From the NCBI GenBank assembly GCA_023435725.1, contig JAEYRD010000116.1, positions 20,638 through 84,637 of the forward strand: a DNA stretch of 64,000 nt, read 5' to 3'. A program made the position numbers and the translations under genes. Origin of the DNA: Pseudomonadota bacterium (lineage in GTDB: Bacteria; Pseudomonadota; Alphaproteobacteria; Rhizobiales; Xanthobacteraceae). This document shows, piece by piece, positions 41,014-48,921 of the stretch. Under the pieces are notes generated by a model, which worked only from the letters and a program-made list of their open reading frames with translations, was not told the DNA's origin and ran no database searches. Every line of letters begins with the position of its first letter. Within the stretch, counting starts at the first letter, position 1.

Positions 41014-41327
41014 GATGCGGCTCCCGGCAGCGGAATGTCTTCGACCGCGTCGCGCGGCACGACAGGGTCGAGCTCCTTGCGCTTCATCCCGACGCGATTG
41101 CCGCTTTCGAGGAACTCGACGCCGTAGATGTAGAACTGCTGAAGGAACGTGCCGATCGAGACTACGTAACCGACCTCGCCCTTCTTAGCGAGAATGTCGC
41201 CGATCTCCTTGCCGGCATAGGTGCCGTCGTTGCGGATGGTGCGCTTGGCCCGCACCTTCTCGCCGAAGCTGAAGAAGGGTGGCGCGCTCAGCTCGACGAC
41301 GTCGCTGTCGCGGACGATATTGCTCAT
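41010..41327 (-). CDS. nifZ: NifZ-domain protein (copy 2 in the nifB operon)
   Basis: 105 residues: ELSAPPFFSFGEKVRAKRTIRNDGTYAGKEIGDILAKKGEVGYVVSIGTFLQQFYIYGVEFLESGNRVGMKRKEL. This is the more typical NifZ (IRNDGTYAGKE...GEVGYV). Start MSNIVRDSDVV overlaps the LRV gene stop. The two NifZ copies are tandem, with a third at 60136. Confidence 0.92.
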   Translation of the reverse strand: MSNIVRDSDVVELSAPPFFSFGEKVRAKRTIRNDGTYAGKEIGDILAKKGEVGYVVSIGTFLQQFYIYGVEFLESGNRVGMKRKELDPVVPRDAVEDIPLPGAAS

Positions 41328-42097
41328 ATGGAAACCTCCGTCTCCCGTTCCAGCCGCGCGGCAACGCGCGAGCGCGCAACCTCGCGCACCAGGCTGTCCT
41401 GATCCTCGACGAGCACCATGAGCTCGGCGACCGCGGCCCGGCTTGCGACCTCGTAGCGGATACGCCAGTCCGGATCGCGGCGCATGAGCGCCAGGAGTTC
41501 CGGCGACAGGCGTTGCGCGATCTCGAGCCGCACCGCGGCGTCGCGATCGCTGATCATGCCGAGAAGCCATTCGTCCGGAATGCGCCGGGCCACGACGCGG
41601 CGCACTTCCGTCTCCTCGTCATCGATCATTCGGCCGAGCAGCAGCGGCGCCAACTTGCGCGCGACAACGAGGCGGACGTAGTAGTCCTCGTCCGAGGTCA
41701 TCGGGAGCAACTCGTCGCCGTCGATCAAGGTCGCAATCCGCATTCGGACCTCGCGATGCGGGTCCTTGCGCAATTGCATCGCGTAGCGTTTGGGCAGGCG
41801 ACGGACCGCGTTCCAGCGCACGGTTTCGTCGGCGTCACCGAGCAGCGGAGGAAGCAGGAACAGATTGGCGAATTTCGCCGCGATCGCGCGCACCTCGAAA
41901 TGCGGGTGGCCGAGATAGCCGTCGGCAAGGCCCGAATTCCAATTGAAGAAGCGGTCGATGCGGCGTGCATAGCGGTCGTTGACGCAGGCGTGCCTGATGC
42001 GGCAGCCGCCGGCGGCGTTGAGCGCCAGATGCGCGCAAGCAGCGCAATCGACCTGATGGCCCTGCCAGTCGCAGGCTTCGTCGATGTCGTCAATCAT
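41324..42097 (-). CDS. LRV protein with N-terminal 4Fe-4S module
   Basis: 257 residues. The start CDWQGHQVDCAACAHLALNAAGGCRIRHACV supplies cysteines for a 4Fe-4S cluster; a leucine-rich-variant solenoid of about seven repeats follows (VRMRIATLIDGDELLPM, VRLVVARKLAPLLLGRM, VRRVVARRIPDEWLLGM, VRLEIAQRLSPELLALM, IRYEVASRAAVAELMVLV, VREVARSRV). The same domain pair was described next to nif genes in Azotobacter. Operon position: after the TPR gene, before two NifZ copies. Confidence 0.93.
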   Translation of the reverse strand: MIDDIDEACDWQGHQVDCAACAHLALNAAGGCRIRHACVNDRYARRIDRFFNWNSGLADGYLGHPHFEVRAIAAKFANLFLLPPLLGDADETVRWNAVRRLPKRYAMQLRKDPHREVRMRIATLIDGDELLPMTSDEDYYVRLVVARKLAPLLLGRMIDDEETEVRRVVARRIPDEWLLGMISDRDAAVRLEIAQRLSPELLALMRRDPDWRIRYEVASRAAVAELMVLVEDQDSLVREVARSRVAARLERETEVSI

Positions 42098-42623
42098 CGT
42101 CCTGCCCCATGCGGTCGAGAACGCCGAGCAGCACCTTGGCGCCGATTTTGTCCGAGGGATCGAGCTCCAGCAGCTTGAGGACCGCCCGACGGCCCTCTTC
42201 AGTCCGTCCCAGCCGCATCTGGAGATAGGCGTAGCCCTTCAGCGAGAACAGGAAGAACCGCGGCAGCACGCTCTCGTAGCGATCGAACGCGGCGTCACCG
42301 GCTGAGACGTCGCGCCAGTCGGGCGGCAGACAATTGTCATACGCCGCCTTGGCGAGGCAGCGGCTTGCGATCTCCAGCGCCTCGGCAAGGCGGCCCTTGT
42401 AGAAGTAGAAGCGATAGAGCCCGATCAGCACCGCCGCGTGACCAGGGGCAAGCGCTTCGGCCTCCCGCAGATGGCTCTCCGCAATCCCGTCCAGATGATA
42501 GGACAGCCCGGCCTGCCAAAGGTGATGCTCGGCCTCATTCGGCAGCCCGCCACCAAGCAACGCGCCGGTGACCAGCGCGTCGTTGATCTCGGATTGCGGA
42601 TTGAAGCCGGCGTCGGGCTGCAT
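42090..42623 (-). CDS. TPR-repeat protein, nif-associated (paralogue of 35093)
   Basis: 177 residues: NEAEHHLWQAGLSYHLDGIAESHLREAEALAPGHAAVLIGLYRFYFYKGRLAEALEIASRCLAKAAYDNCLPPDWRDV and a C-terminal FFLFSLKGYAYLQMRLGRTEEGRRAVLKLLELDPSDKIGAKVLLGVLD. Three TPR units. The architecture and the YKGRLAEA / W.D.. pattern match the TPR protein at 35093, suggesting duplication. Nine bases after the HesB-like gene. Confidence 0.85.
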   Translation of the reverse strand: MQPDAGFNPQSEINDALVTGALLGGGLPNEAEHHLWQAGLSYHLDGIAESHLREAEALAPGHAAVLIGLYRFYFYKGRLAEALEIASRCLAKAAYDNCLPPDWRDVSAGDAAFDRYESVLPRFFLFSLKGYAYLQMRLGRTEEGRRAVLKLLELDPSDKIGAKVLLGVLDRMGQDDD

Positions 42624-42632
42624 CGGGACCGC

Positions 42633-42941
42633 CTAGTGATGACCGCAGGCGACCTGCTTCGGATCGTGGAATACGAGCCCGGTCTGGGTCGGCGTATCCG
42701 CGAAATCGATGGTAACGCCGTCGAGCAGCAGCCGGCTTTCGGCCGGCAGGAACAGCTTGACACCATCGCGCTCGACCACGGCGTCGCCGGCCTGCGGTGC
42801 GGCAAGCACGTGGATGTCCGCCGCAAGGCCCGAACACCCGCCCGAGCTGACTGCGAGGCGGAAGCCGCTCCCCGCGCCGCCGTCAGCGCGAAGCATCATG
42901 CGCATGAATTTCTGCGCCGCGGGTGTGATCGTGAAGTTCAT
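42633..42941 (-). CDS. HesB/IscA-family A-type carrier with altered C-terminus
   Basis: 102 residues: NFTITPAAQKFMRMMLRADGGAGSGFRLAVSSGGCSGLAADIHVL, DGVKLFLPAESRLLLDGVTIDFADTPTQTGLVFHDPKQVACGHH. The first cysteine (GGCSG) is kept; the usual C-terminal CGCG is replaced by CGHH, so cluster or iron coordination should differ. Eleven bases... the gene follows fdxN closely in the nifB operon. Confidence 0.88.
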   Translation of the reverse strand: MNFTITPAAQKFMRMMLRADGGAGSGFRLAVSSGGCSGLAADIHVLAAPQAGDAVVERDGVKLFLPAESRLLLDGVTIDFADTPTQTGLVFHDPKQVACGHH

Positions 42942-42951
42942 GTCGTCCTCC

Positions 42952-43176
42952 TCAAGCAGGCGCCTGGTAGCGCGGCAGCGACGTATCGACTACGCAGGTA
43001 TTGTCGACCGGGCATACCGCCACGCATTGCGGTTCGTCGAAATAGCCGAGGCATTCGGTGCACTTCTTCGGATCTATCACGAACGTGCCGCTCTTCTCGG
43101 AAATTGCGACGTTCGGGCATTCCGGCTCGCAGGCCGAACAGCTCGTGCACTGGGAGGCGATGATCTTGAACGGCAT
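42952..43176 (-). CDS. fdxN: 4Fe-4S ferredoxin FdxN
   Basis: 74 residues: FKIIASQCTSCSACEPECPNVAISEKSGTFVIDPKKCTECLGYFDEPQCVAVCPVDNTCVV. Two cluster motifs: C-x2-C-x2-C-x3-C, and a second with the enlarged spacing typical of nif FdxN. Immediately after nifB; FdxN supplies electrons for NifB-co synthesis in other diazotrophs. Confidence 0.95.
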   Translation of the reverse strand: MPFKIIASQCTSCSACEPECPNVAISEKSGTFVIDPKKCTECLGYFDEPQCVAVCPVDNTCVVDTSLPRYQAPA

Positions 43177-43190
43177 GCGTCTCTCCGATC

Positions 43191-44753
43191 TCAGGCCGCC
43201 GAAATCAGCGCGCCCTGGCGAATGGCCGCATCGCCACGCTCCACGTGCTCGATCTCGCCGCTGTTGACCTTGTCGAGATAGGCCTTGAACCAGGCAATCG
43301 TCGACTTCTCGATGAACTCGTGGGCGTATTGGTCGACCGGCTCGATGCCGGCCTTGATCAGGTCGCCCTTAGGGCAGCCGCCAATCTTGGCCACGAACAC
43401 CGCATGACAGTCGTTGATGGCGCGGATGATCGTTTCGAGACTGTCTTCCTCGCCGTAGCCACCCTGGCAATAGAGGTCGACGCGGCGGTGGCCGACGAAT
43501 TTCGCGCCTGCCGTGGAGAGCTCGTAGACCTGGAACTCCTTGGCGTGACCGAAATGCTCGTTGATCAGGCCCGAGCCCTTGGTCGCAACCGCGGCCAGCA
43601 CCTTGATGTCGCTGGAGCTACCCGCGAGCTCGGCGAGCTCCTCCTGCTTGGCGACGACCTTGGCGACCCGCTCTTCCTCGACCTTGGCCTGATAGGCCTT
43701 GCGGGTGTCGGCGTCGTACTTCACCTCCATCGCCATGATCTTCTCGGTGGTGAACTCGGCGCTGCGGTCCTCGCCGAGCAGGCCGACCGCGTCGGCGCGA
43801 CATTGGCGGCAGTGCCGCATCATGTTCATCTCGCCCTCGCAGGAATCCTGGAGCGCTTTCAGCTCCTGGGCGCTCGGGCCGCGCTGACCATTCAGGCCGA
43901 ACACCGTGCCGTGCTCGGGCGAGGAGATCAGCGGCATGATGTTGTGCAGGAAGGCGCCCCGCGACTTCACGGCCTTGTTGACCTCGACCAGATGCTGGTC
44001 GTTGATGCCGGGGATCATCACGGAGTTGATCTTGCAGAGGATGCCGCGCTCGGTGAGCATCTCCAGGCCCTGCAGCTGGCGATCGGTGAGGATCTTGGCG
44101 GCCTCGTAGCCGGTGTAGCGCTTGTGCTTGTAGAAGATCCACGGGTAGATCTGCGCGCCGATTTCGGGATCGACCATGTTGATGGTGATCGTGACGTGGT
44201 CGACGTTGAACCTTGCAATGGTGTCGACGTGGTCGGGCAGCGTCAGCCCGTTGGTCGACAGGCAGAGCTTGATGTCCGGGGCCGTCTTGCTGATCAGCTC
44301 GAAGGTCTTGAAGGTCTTCTCAGGGTTGGCCAAGGGATCGCCGGGGCCGGCGATGCCGAGTACGGTCATCTGCGGGATGGTGGAGGCGACCGCGAGCACC
44401 TTCTTGGCCGCCTGCTCGGGGGTCAGCTTCTCGCTGACCACGCCGGGACGCGATTCATTAGCGCAGTCGTATTTGCGATTGCAGTAGTTGCACTGGATGT
44501 TGCAGGCCGGCGCCACCGCGACATGCATGCGGGCGTAGTGATGATGCGCCTCTTCGCTGTAGCAGGGATGGTTCTTCACCTTCTCCCAGATCTCGGTCGG
44601 CAGATCGCCCTGTCCGGCCTGCGATCCGCAGCTCGCCTTGCCGCTGCCGCCGGTGGTGCCGCAGCCCTTGTGCTCGGCGATGCTCTGCATGATCTCGCCG
44701 ATCTCGGCGACGTTGCCGCTACTGCTCAATTCGTGTTGCGCTGAAGCGTCCAT
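43191..44753 (-). CDS. nifB: NifB, radical SAM FeMo-cofactor precursor synthase
   Basis: 520 residues. Radical SAM motif CNIQCNYCNRKYDC (C-x3-C-x2-C), GIAGPGDPLANP, TNGLTLPDHVD, and C-terminal CRQCRADAVGLLGED (additional cluster). A NifX-like domain follows (KVLAAVATKGSGLINEHFGHAKEFQVYEL ... FVAKIGGCPKGDLIKAGIEPV). It makes NifB-co, the 8Fe-9S-C core. First gene of the long operon that ends with the truncated hemoglobin; sigma-54 promoter 86 bases upstream. Confidence 0.98.
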   Translation of the reverse strand: MDASAQHELSSSGNVAEIGEIMQSIAEHKGCGTTGGSGKASCGSQAGQGDLPTEIWEKVKNHPCYSEEAHHHYARMHVAVAPACNIQCNYCNRKYDCANESRPGVVSEKLTPEQAAKKVLAVASTIPQMTVLGIAGPGDPLANPEKTFKTFELISKTAPDIKLCLSTNGLTLPDHVDTIARFNVDHVTITINMVDPEIGAQIYPWIFYKHKRYTGYEAAKILTDRQLQGLEMLTERGILCKINSVMIPGINDQHLVEVNKAVKSRGAFLHNIMPLISSPEHGTVFGLNGQRGPSAQELKALQDSCEGEMNMMRHCRQCRADAVGLLGEDRSAEFTTEKIMAMEVKYDADTRKAYQAKVEEERVAKVVAKQEELAELAGSSSDIKVLAAVATKGSGLINEHFGHAKEFQVYELSTAGAKFVGHRRVDLYCQGGYGEEDSLETIIRAINDCHAVFVAKIGGCPKGDLIKAGIEPVDQYAHEFIEKSTIAWFKAYLDKVNSGEIEHVERGDAAIRQGALISAA

Positions 44754-44838
44754 CGGTCAGTTCTCCTTGCAAGCCGAACAGATTTTCCGGGAACTCAGGT
44801 TTCGAGAAGCGTCCTAAGAGTTGTTCTAGAAAGGTATT

Positions 44839-44854
44839 AGCAACCCGCATGCCA
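44839..44854 (-). promoter_or_regulatory. sigma-54 promoter of the nifB operon
   Basis: On the minus strand the bases read TGGCATGCGGGTTGCT, one mismatch to TGGCACG-N4-TTGCW. Confidence 0.9.
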
Positions 44855-44931
44855 TTACTGCGCTTCGCGACTTTCATGGCTCACTTCAAGGAGTTAGCGC
44901 CTGCGTCGGGAAATGTCGGATTGCCAACGCA

Positions 44932-44947
44932 TGTTGGAAAGGTGACA
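44932..44947. promoter_or_regulatory. NifA-type upstream activator sequence (nifB)
   Basis: TGTTGGAAAGGTGACA, TGT-N10-ACA, 78 bases upstream of the nifB -24 element. A second, imperfect TGT-N10-ACG is at 44914-44929. Confidence 0.75.
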
Positions 44948-45045
44948 GATGCGACGTCATCGACAGCGTGCCTTGATGCGCAGCTGAACCTTCGCTGCGC
45001 GAACGCTGTCCGCGCATTGAGGTCCGATCGACAATGCGATGAAAG

Positions 45046-45912
45046 TCAGCCCGCCAGCACGATCTCGATCGCGCGTGGAAGCGGGATGGCGAGCGGGGTC
45101 AGGCCCTGGCTCACCAGGAAGCGCAATTCGTTCTTGGACAATGCGTCCGGCTCGACCACGGCATAGTGGCTCTCCGCCGAGCGCTTCGATACTTGCCGGG
45201 CGTACGTGCGCAGGAGCTGGTCGTTGAACCGGCAGCCGAGGAACAGGAAACTCCGGCCAGTGCGCCGAGCCTTCACCTCGTCCGGAATCGGCGTTTGGAT
45301 GTCGATCTCCGTCAGCACCTCGACATAGTCGGCGTCGGAAATCAGAAAGTTCTTCGCCGGCACCACGCTGCCGTGGGGCTTGTAGAGGATCGTCGTCCAG
45401 CCCTTGGCTTGCGCACGATCGACCTCCTGCCCGGCTGCATCGTAGAAACGATACCAGCGGTCCTCATCGATGCCGGCGCGGGTAATGCCCTGTATCTCGC
45501 CCCAATCGCTGCGTCCGGCAAGCGCGCCGCGCATCGCACCGTCGTACCAGCTGTCCACGATCAAAGGCAGCGGTAGCGTGGCGAGATGGCGCTGCAGCGC
45601 TGTCGGCGCGACCGGCGTTGCGAAGGCGTCCGCCATCAGCGCCGTCACCGTGGCGCGGTGTCTTGTGCTTTCGATGTGCTGCGCCGACGCCCAGGCGTTA
45701 CCCCTGGCACGCCGCGGCAGAGCGACCTTGGTGCCGAAGAAGGCCGCCAGCGCTTCCGGGTTCATCGGCACCGCCGGCGCGGCGAGTTCGGCGACGCCTG
45801 GCCCAATATAGGGAATGACGTCGCCGGCGCACATGCGCGCGACGACACCGCGGAGGATGGCCTCGGCGTCAGCCGGATTGACGAAGTCGATCTTAGGAAC
45901 CGGCGCGTTCAT
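45046..45912 (-). CDS. SIR2-like domain protein at the end of the nifS operon
   Basis: 288 residues. The N-terminal EAILRGVVARMCAGDVIPYIGPGVAEL fits the SIR2_2 nucleotide-binding start (VIPFIGAG type); later TILYKPHGSVVPAKNFLISDADYVEVL matches LxKLHG..... ISxxDY, and RSFLFLGCRFNDQLLRTYARQV matches the FLGYSFxD segment. SIR2_2 domains are mostly NAD hydrolases of defence systems; here the gene overlaps nifT (TGATG) and is clearly part of a nif operon. Substrate and role unknown; NAD-linked regulation is a possibility. Confidence 0.85.
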   Translation of the reverse strand: MNAPVPKIDFVNPADAEAILRGVVARMCAGDVIPYIGPGVAELAAPAVPMNPEALAAFFGTKVALPRRARGNAWASAQHIESTRHRATVTALMADAFATPVAPTALQRHLATLPLPLIVDSWYDGAMRGALAGRSDWGEIQGITRAGIDEDRWYRFYDAAGQEVDRAQAKGWTTILYKPHGSVVPAKNFLISDADYVEVLTEIDIQTPIPDEVKARRTGRSFLFLGCRFNDQLLRTYARQVSKRSAESHYAVVEPDALSKNELRFLVSQGLTPLAIPLPRAIEIVLAG

Positions 45913-46133
45913 CACTCGTCTCCCTCTCCGCCGCGCTTCCTTGCGTTAATGGTGATCGGCAGCGTGGTGTCACTCGCCATCTGCGGCAGCTCGAGCACCC
46001 AGCCATTGGCGATCTTGATCCAGCCGCCCCACAAATTCTCGTGCTCCGATTCAACGATCGGCTCCTCGAGATCCTTCTTCGGCACGTAGATCGACAGGCC
46101 AGTCTCGGGCGAGCGGCGAATCATGACTTTCAT
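45912..46133 (-). CDS. nifT: NifT/FixU protein
   Basis: 73 residues: MKVMIRRSPETGLSIYVPKKDLEEPIVESEHENLWGGWIKIANGWVLELPQMASDTTLPITINARKR. Typical NifT (KVMIR......YVPKKDLEE.IV..E....WGG). Function not settled. Start overlaps the nifS stop. The ATG at 46133 gives the family length. Confidence 0.95.
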   Translation of the reverse strand: MKVMIRRSPETGLSIYVPKKDLEEPIVESEHENLWGGWIKIANGWVLELPQMASDTTLPITINARKRGGEGDE

Positions 46134-47320
46134 AGGCTGAGCTCCGCGGGAAGAGAGGTGTCGCTCGCGCGCTCTTGCCACGAAGGAGACAATGCTCTCA
46201 GTTTCGAAAGGATGTCCGGCAGAACGTGCAGGACACGGTTGATCTCGTCGGCTGTGGTCTCGCGCGACAGCGAGAAGCGAATTGCGCCGCGCAGCACCTG
46301 CGATGGTACGTTCATCGCGCGCAGCACGTGCGACGGCTCCATCGATCCGGAGGCACAGGCAGAGCCGAGCGAGGCGGCAATGCCGGCACGATTCAGATGA
46401 TGGATGATCGCTTCGCCCTCGACGTGCTCGAAGCCGATATTCGACGTATTCGGCAGCCTGCTTTTCACATCGCCCAGCACCATACAGTGACCGAGCCGGA
46501 CGATGCCCTGCTCCATCCGGTCACGCAGTACGGCGGTGTGCTCCTGCTCGAATTGTGCCGCCGCTAGCTCCGCCGCCTGGCCGAGACCGACGATGCCGGG
46601 AACGTTTTCGGAGCCGGCGCGGCGCCGGCGTTCCTGCGGGCCGCCGAGGATTAGCGGCTTGAACCGGATCCCCTTCCGCACATAGAGCGCACCGATTCCC
46701 TTGGGACCGTGCAGCTTGTGACCGGACAACGAGAGCATGTCGATCTCGGTCGACTTCAGGTCAACCGGAATCCGGCCGACCGCCTGCACTGCGTCGGTGT
46801 GAAACAATGCGCCAGCCGAATGCGCCATCTTGGCCAGGAATTCAACCGGGAAGACCGTGCCGGTCTCGTTGTTGGCCCACATCACGGATGCGACTGCGGT
46901 GCGGGGACCGAGCGCGCGCCGAAAGGCCTCGATATCCAGCCGGCCGCGCGTATCCACGGGGATGAGGTGACTCTTGATGCCGCGGCGACCTAGATCCTCG
47001 ACCAGCGACAGCACAGCGGGATGCTCCACCGCCGTGGTGACGATCTCGTCGCGCCCCTCCTGCACCGCCAGCGCCGACAGAATCGCGGTGTTGTCGGCTT
47101 CGGTGCCACCCGAGGTGAACACGATCTCGTGGTCGAAGGCGGCGCCGATGAGCGCCTGGACCTTGCGCCGCGCCTCCTTCACCGCCCCAGCAACGTCGCT
47201 GCCGAAGGCGTGCGCCGAGGATGCGTTGCCGAACTGCTCCGAGAAGAACGGCAGCATCGCCGCGACGACGGAAGGATCCGTGCGGGTCGTCGCGTTGTTG
47301 TCGAGATAGATCGGCCGCAC
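46130..47320 (-). CDS. nifS: NifS cysteine desulfurase
   Basis: 396 residues, PLP enzyme of the class V fold: IYLDNNATTRTDPSVVAAMLPFFSEQFGNASSAHAFG, SLSGHKLHGPKGIGALYVRKG (PLP-lysine in SGHKLHGPKG), GSACASGSMEPSHVL (catalytic cysteine loop). It mobilises sulfur from cysteine for nitrogenase cluster assembly on NifU. Coupled to nifT. Confidence 0.97.
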   Translation of the reverse strand: MRPIYLDNNATTRTDPSVVAAMLPFFSEQFGNASSAHAFGSDVAGAVKEARRKVQALIGAAFDHEIVFTSGGTEADNTAILSALAVQEGRDEIVTTAVEHPAVLSLVEDLGRRGIKSHLIPVDTRGRLDIEAFRRALGPRTAVASVMWANNETGTVFPVEFLAKMAHSAGALFHTDAVQAVGRIPVDLKSTEIDMLSLSGHKLHGPKGIGALYVRKGIRFKPLILGGPQERRRRAGSENVPGIVGLGQAAELAAAQFEQEHTAVLRDRMEQGIVRLGHCMVLGDVKSRLPNTSNIGFEHVEGEAIIHHLNRAGIAASLGSACASGSMEPSHVLRAMNVPSQVLRGAIRFSLSRETTADEINRVLHVLPDILSKLRALSPSWQERASDTSLPAELSL

Positions 47321-47346
47321 GAAACGCCTCTCTCAGTGGCAGGCCT

Positions 47347-47640
47347 TCAGTGACGGGCTTTAGCCGCTCCGGCAACCGGGATCAGACGAACGAACTCGCC
47401 GAGCCGCTCGATCAGGCGAGCCTGGATGCCCTCCAGCGTCGCGCTGGCGAGCTTGCAGAACACGCAGGCCCCGGTGAGCTTGACCATGACCTTGTTGCCT
47501 TCGATCTCGATCAGTTCGCAGTCCCCGCCGTCACGCTTCAGATTCGGCCGGACCTCATCAAGCACAGCGCGGACGATCCGCTCGCGATCCGAGGGTTCGG
47601 CCGCTGGCGACTGCTTCAGGTGTTCGGATTCGACGAGCAT
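47347..47640 (-). CDS. nifU: NifU C-terminal domain protein (short form)
   Basis: 97 residues: DRERIVRAVLDEVRPNLKRDGGDCELIEIEGNKVMVKLTGACVFCKLASATLEGIQARLIERLGEFVRLIP, the C-terminal NifU domain with scaffold pair CVFCKLAS (C-x2-C). The N-terminal IscU and middle 2Fe-2S domains of full NifU are absent. Between iscA and nifS. Confidence 0.93.
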   Translation of the reverse strand: MLVESEHLKQSPAAEPSDRERIVRAVLDEVRPNLKRDGGDCELIEIEGNKVMVKLTGACVFCKLASATLEGIQARLIERLGEFVRLIPVAGAAKARH

Positions 47641-47675
47641 TTCACATTCTCTCTAACGGATCGGGTTTGGCAGGC

Positions 47676-47996
47676 TCAGCTGAATGACTTGCCGCAGGAG
47701 CAACTCGACTTCGCATTGGGATTGTCGAAGGTGAAGCCGGAGCCCTCCAACGCGACGACGAAATCGATCGTGGTGCCGTTGAGATGCTCGTGGCTCTTGT
47801 TGTCGACGAACACCCTCACGCCGCCGCGCTCGATCACGGTGTCGTCGGGCTTGGCTTCTTCGGCGAGGCCCATCATGTATTTGAAGCCGGCGCAGCCACC
47901 GGTCTCGACCATGATGCGCAGGCCGCTTGCCGGCTGCGCCGCCGAGGAGATCGCGGTCTTAACCGCATTCACCGCGCTGTCCGTCAGGTTGATCAT
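47676..47996 (-). CDS. iscA: nif-specific IscA/HesB-type carrier
   Basis: 106 residues: MINLTDSAVNAVKTAISSAAQPASGLRIMVETGGCAGFKYMMGLAEEAKPDDTVIERGGVRVFVDNKSHEHLNGTTIDFVVALEGSGFTFDNPNAKSSCSCGKSFS. All three cysteines (GGCAG and CSCGKSF) are present, unlike the other A-type carrier at 42633. First gene of iscA-nifU-nifS-nifT-SIR2. Confidence 0.95.
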   Translation of the reverse strand: MINLTDSAVNAVKTAISSAAQPASGLRIMVETGGCAGFKYMMGLAEEAKPDDTVIERGGVRVFVDNKSHEHLNGTTIDFVVALEGSGFTFDNPNAKSSCSCGKSFS

Positions 47997-48036
47997 CGCT
48001 AGCCCTCACTGTCTGGGTCTGTTGCAGGGAGGGATC

Positions 48037-48051
48037 GCAAGTCCCATGCCA
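48037..48051 (-). promoter_or_regulatory. sigma-54 promoter of iscA-nifU-nifS-nifT
   Basis: On the minus strand the bases read TGGCATGGGACTTGC: one mismatch to TGGCACG-N4-TTGC; 41 bases before iscA. Confidence 0.88.
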
Positions 48052-48114
48052 GAGCACATGCATCTGAAACTACTGCGTTTTCGCGAGGTGTACGCCTGTT
48101 GCCTTTGCGACGCT

Positions 48115-48130
48115 TGTCGGGTTTACGACA
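48115..48130. promoter_or_regulatory. shared NifA-type upstream activator sequence
   Basis: TGTCGGGTTTACGACA, TGT-N10-ACA, between the iscA promoter (64 bases away) and the divergent promoter at 48252 (122 bases away). Confidence 0.8.
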
Positions 48131-48251
48131 CGCCGCCTTGACAGCGCCGCAACAAACCAGACGGCAACGCAATACCCGGCGAGCCGTGCCGACCGAACAA
48201 ATCCGGCCGAATTCCCCCTGCGTTCGAACTTTCGGCGTAGTCGCAGACAGG

Positions 48252-48267
48252 CGGCAAACTCCTTGCA
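48252..48267 (+). promoter_or_regulatory. sigma-54-like promoter of the 196-residue gene
   Basis: CGGCAAACTCCTTGCA: GG and GC ten apart, TTGCA intact, a few mismatches near -24; 54 bases before the ATG. Confidence 0.65.
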
Positions 48268-48320
48268 TAGGGGCAGCCGAGATTTCCGCGCCGCGCGGAA
48301 GATGATGCGAGGAGGCATTC

Positions 48321-48911
48321 ATGACGTCGATCGACAACACCGCCCTTGGCCGCCTGGACAAGGAGGGCCGACTGCTGAACGCGGTGCTGAAAGGCGATAC
48401 GACGAAGCCAGGGCGTTTCGGCTTTCGCGGTGACATCGCGCTGAAATTCCAGGCCCAGGTCGCCGACGAGAAACGTCCGCCGGATTATTCAATCGAGCAG
48501 GTCCTGACCGTCGCGCAGGAGGGCGAAGAAACCATTCCGGTGCTGGCCGGCTACCTGCATTCCTTCGCCTATCTCGCCGACGTCGCCAAGGTGCTGGACG
48601 GTGCGCTAAGTCCAAAGGGCAGCTACTTCATGTTCTGCAACAACATCGACCTGCTGGCGAAATACCGCACCAGGATCGGCGACATCGAGTTCCGCATCTT
48701 GCCGTGCGACGAATCGACGGTGTGGAAGGAGATGATGGATCTCGCCGGCGTCGACAAGAACGACATCAAGAAGCTCGATACCGCCGGCAAGCTCGACTAC
48801 CTGCTCGACGCTGCCAAGGATCTAGACGGCTCCTATACTGAGATCTCCTACGCGGACGGCGTCGCGAAGATGGAGCCGGTGAAGAACCGCAACGAGAACC
48901 GCCCGGTCTAA
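48321..48911 (+). CDS. unrecognised 196-residue protein with its own sigma-54/NifA promoter
   Basis: 196 residues: TALGRLDKEGRLLNAVLKGDTTKPGRFGFRGDIALKFQAQVADEKRPPDYSIEQVLTVAQEGEETIPVLAGYLHSFAYLADVAKVLDGALSPKGSYFMFCNNIDLLAKYRTRIGDIEFRILPCDESTVWKEMMDLAGVDKNDIKKLDTAGKLDYLLDAAKDLDG. It is a soluble, charged mixed protein with two cysteines. I do not recognise a family. The ATG is preceded by GATGCGAGGAGG, a good ribosome site. Its divergent NifA-type promoter puts it in the nitrogen-fixation regulon. Confidence 0.85.
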   Translation: MTSIDNTALGRLDKEGRLLNAVLKGDTTKPGRFGFRGDIALKFQAQVADEKRPPDYSIEQVLTVAQEGEETIPVLAGYLHSFAYLADVAKVLDGALSPKGSYFMFCNNIDLLAKYRTRIGDIEFRILPCDESTVWKEMMDLAGVDKNDIKKLDTAGKLDYLLDAAKDLDGSYTEISYADGVAKMEPVKNRNENRPV

Positions 48912-48921
48912 CGCGATCGCC

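Noticed and set aside
44914..44929. Second upstream site TGT-N10-ACG before nifB
   Set aside because: One mismatch in a half-site; mentioned with the better site but not listed as a separate feature.
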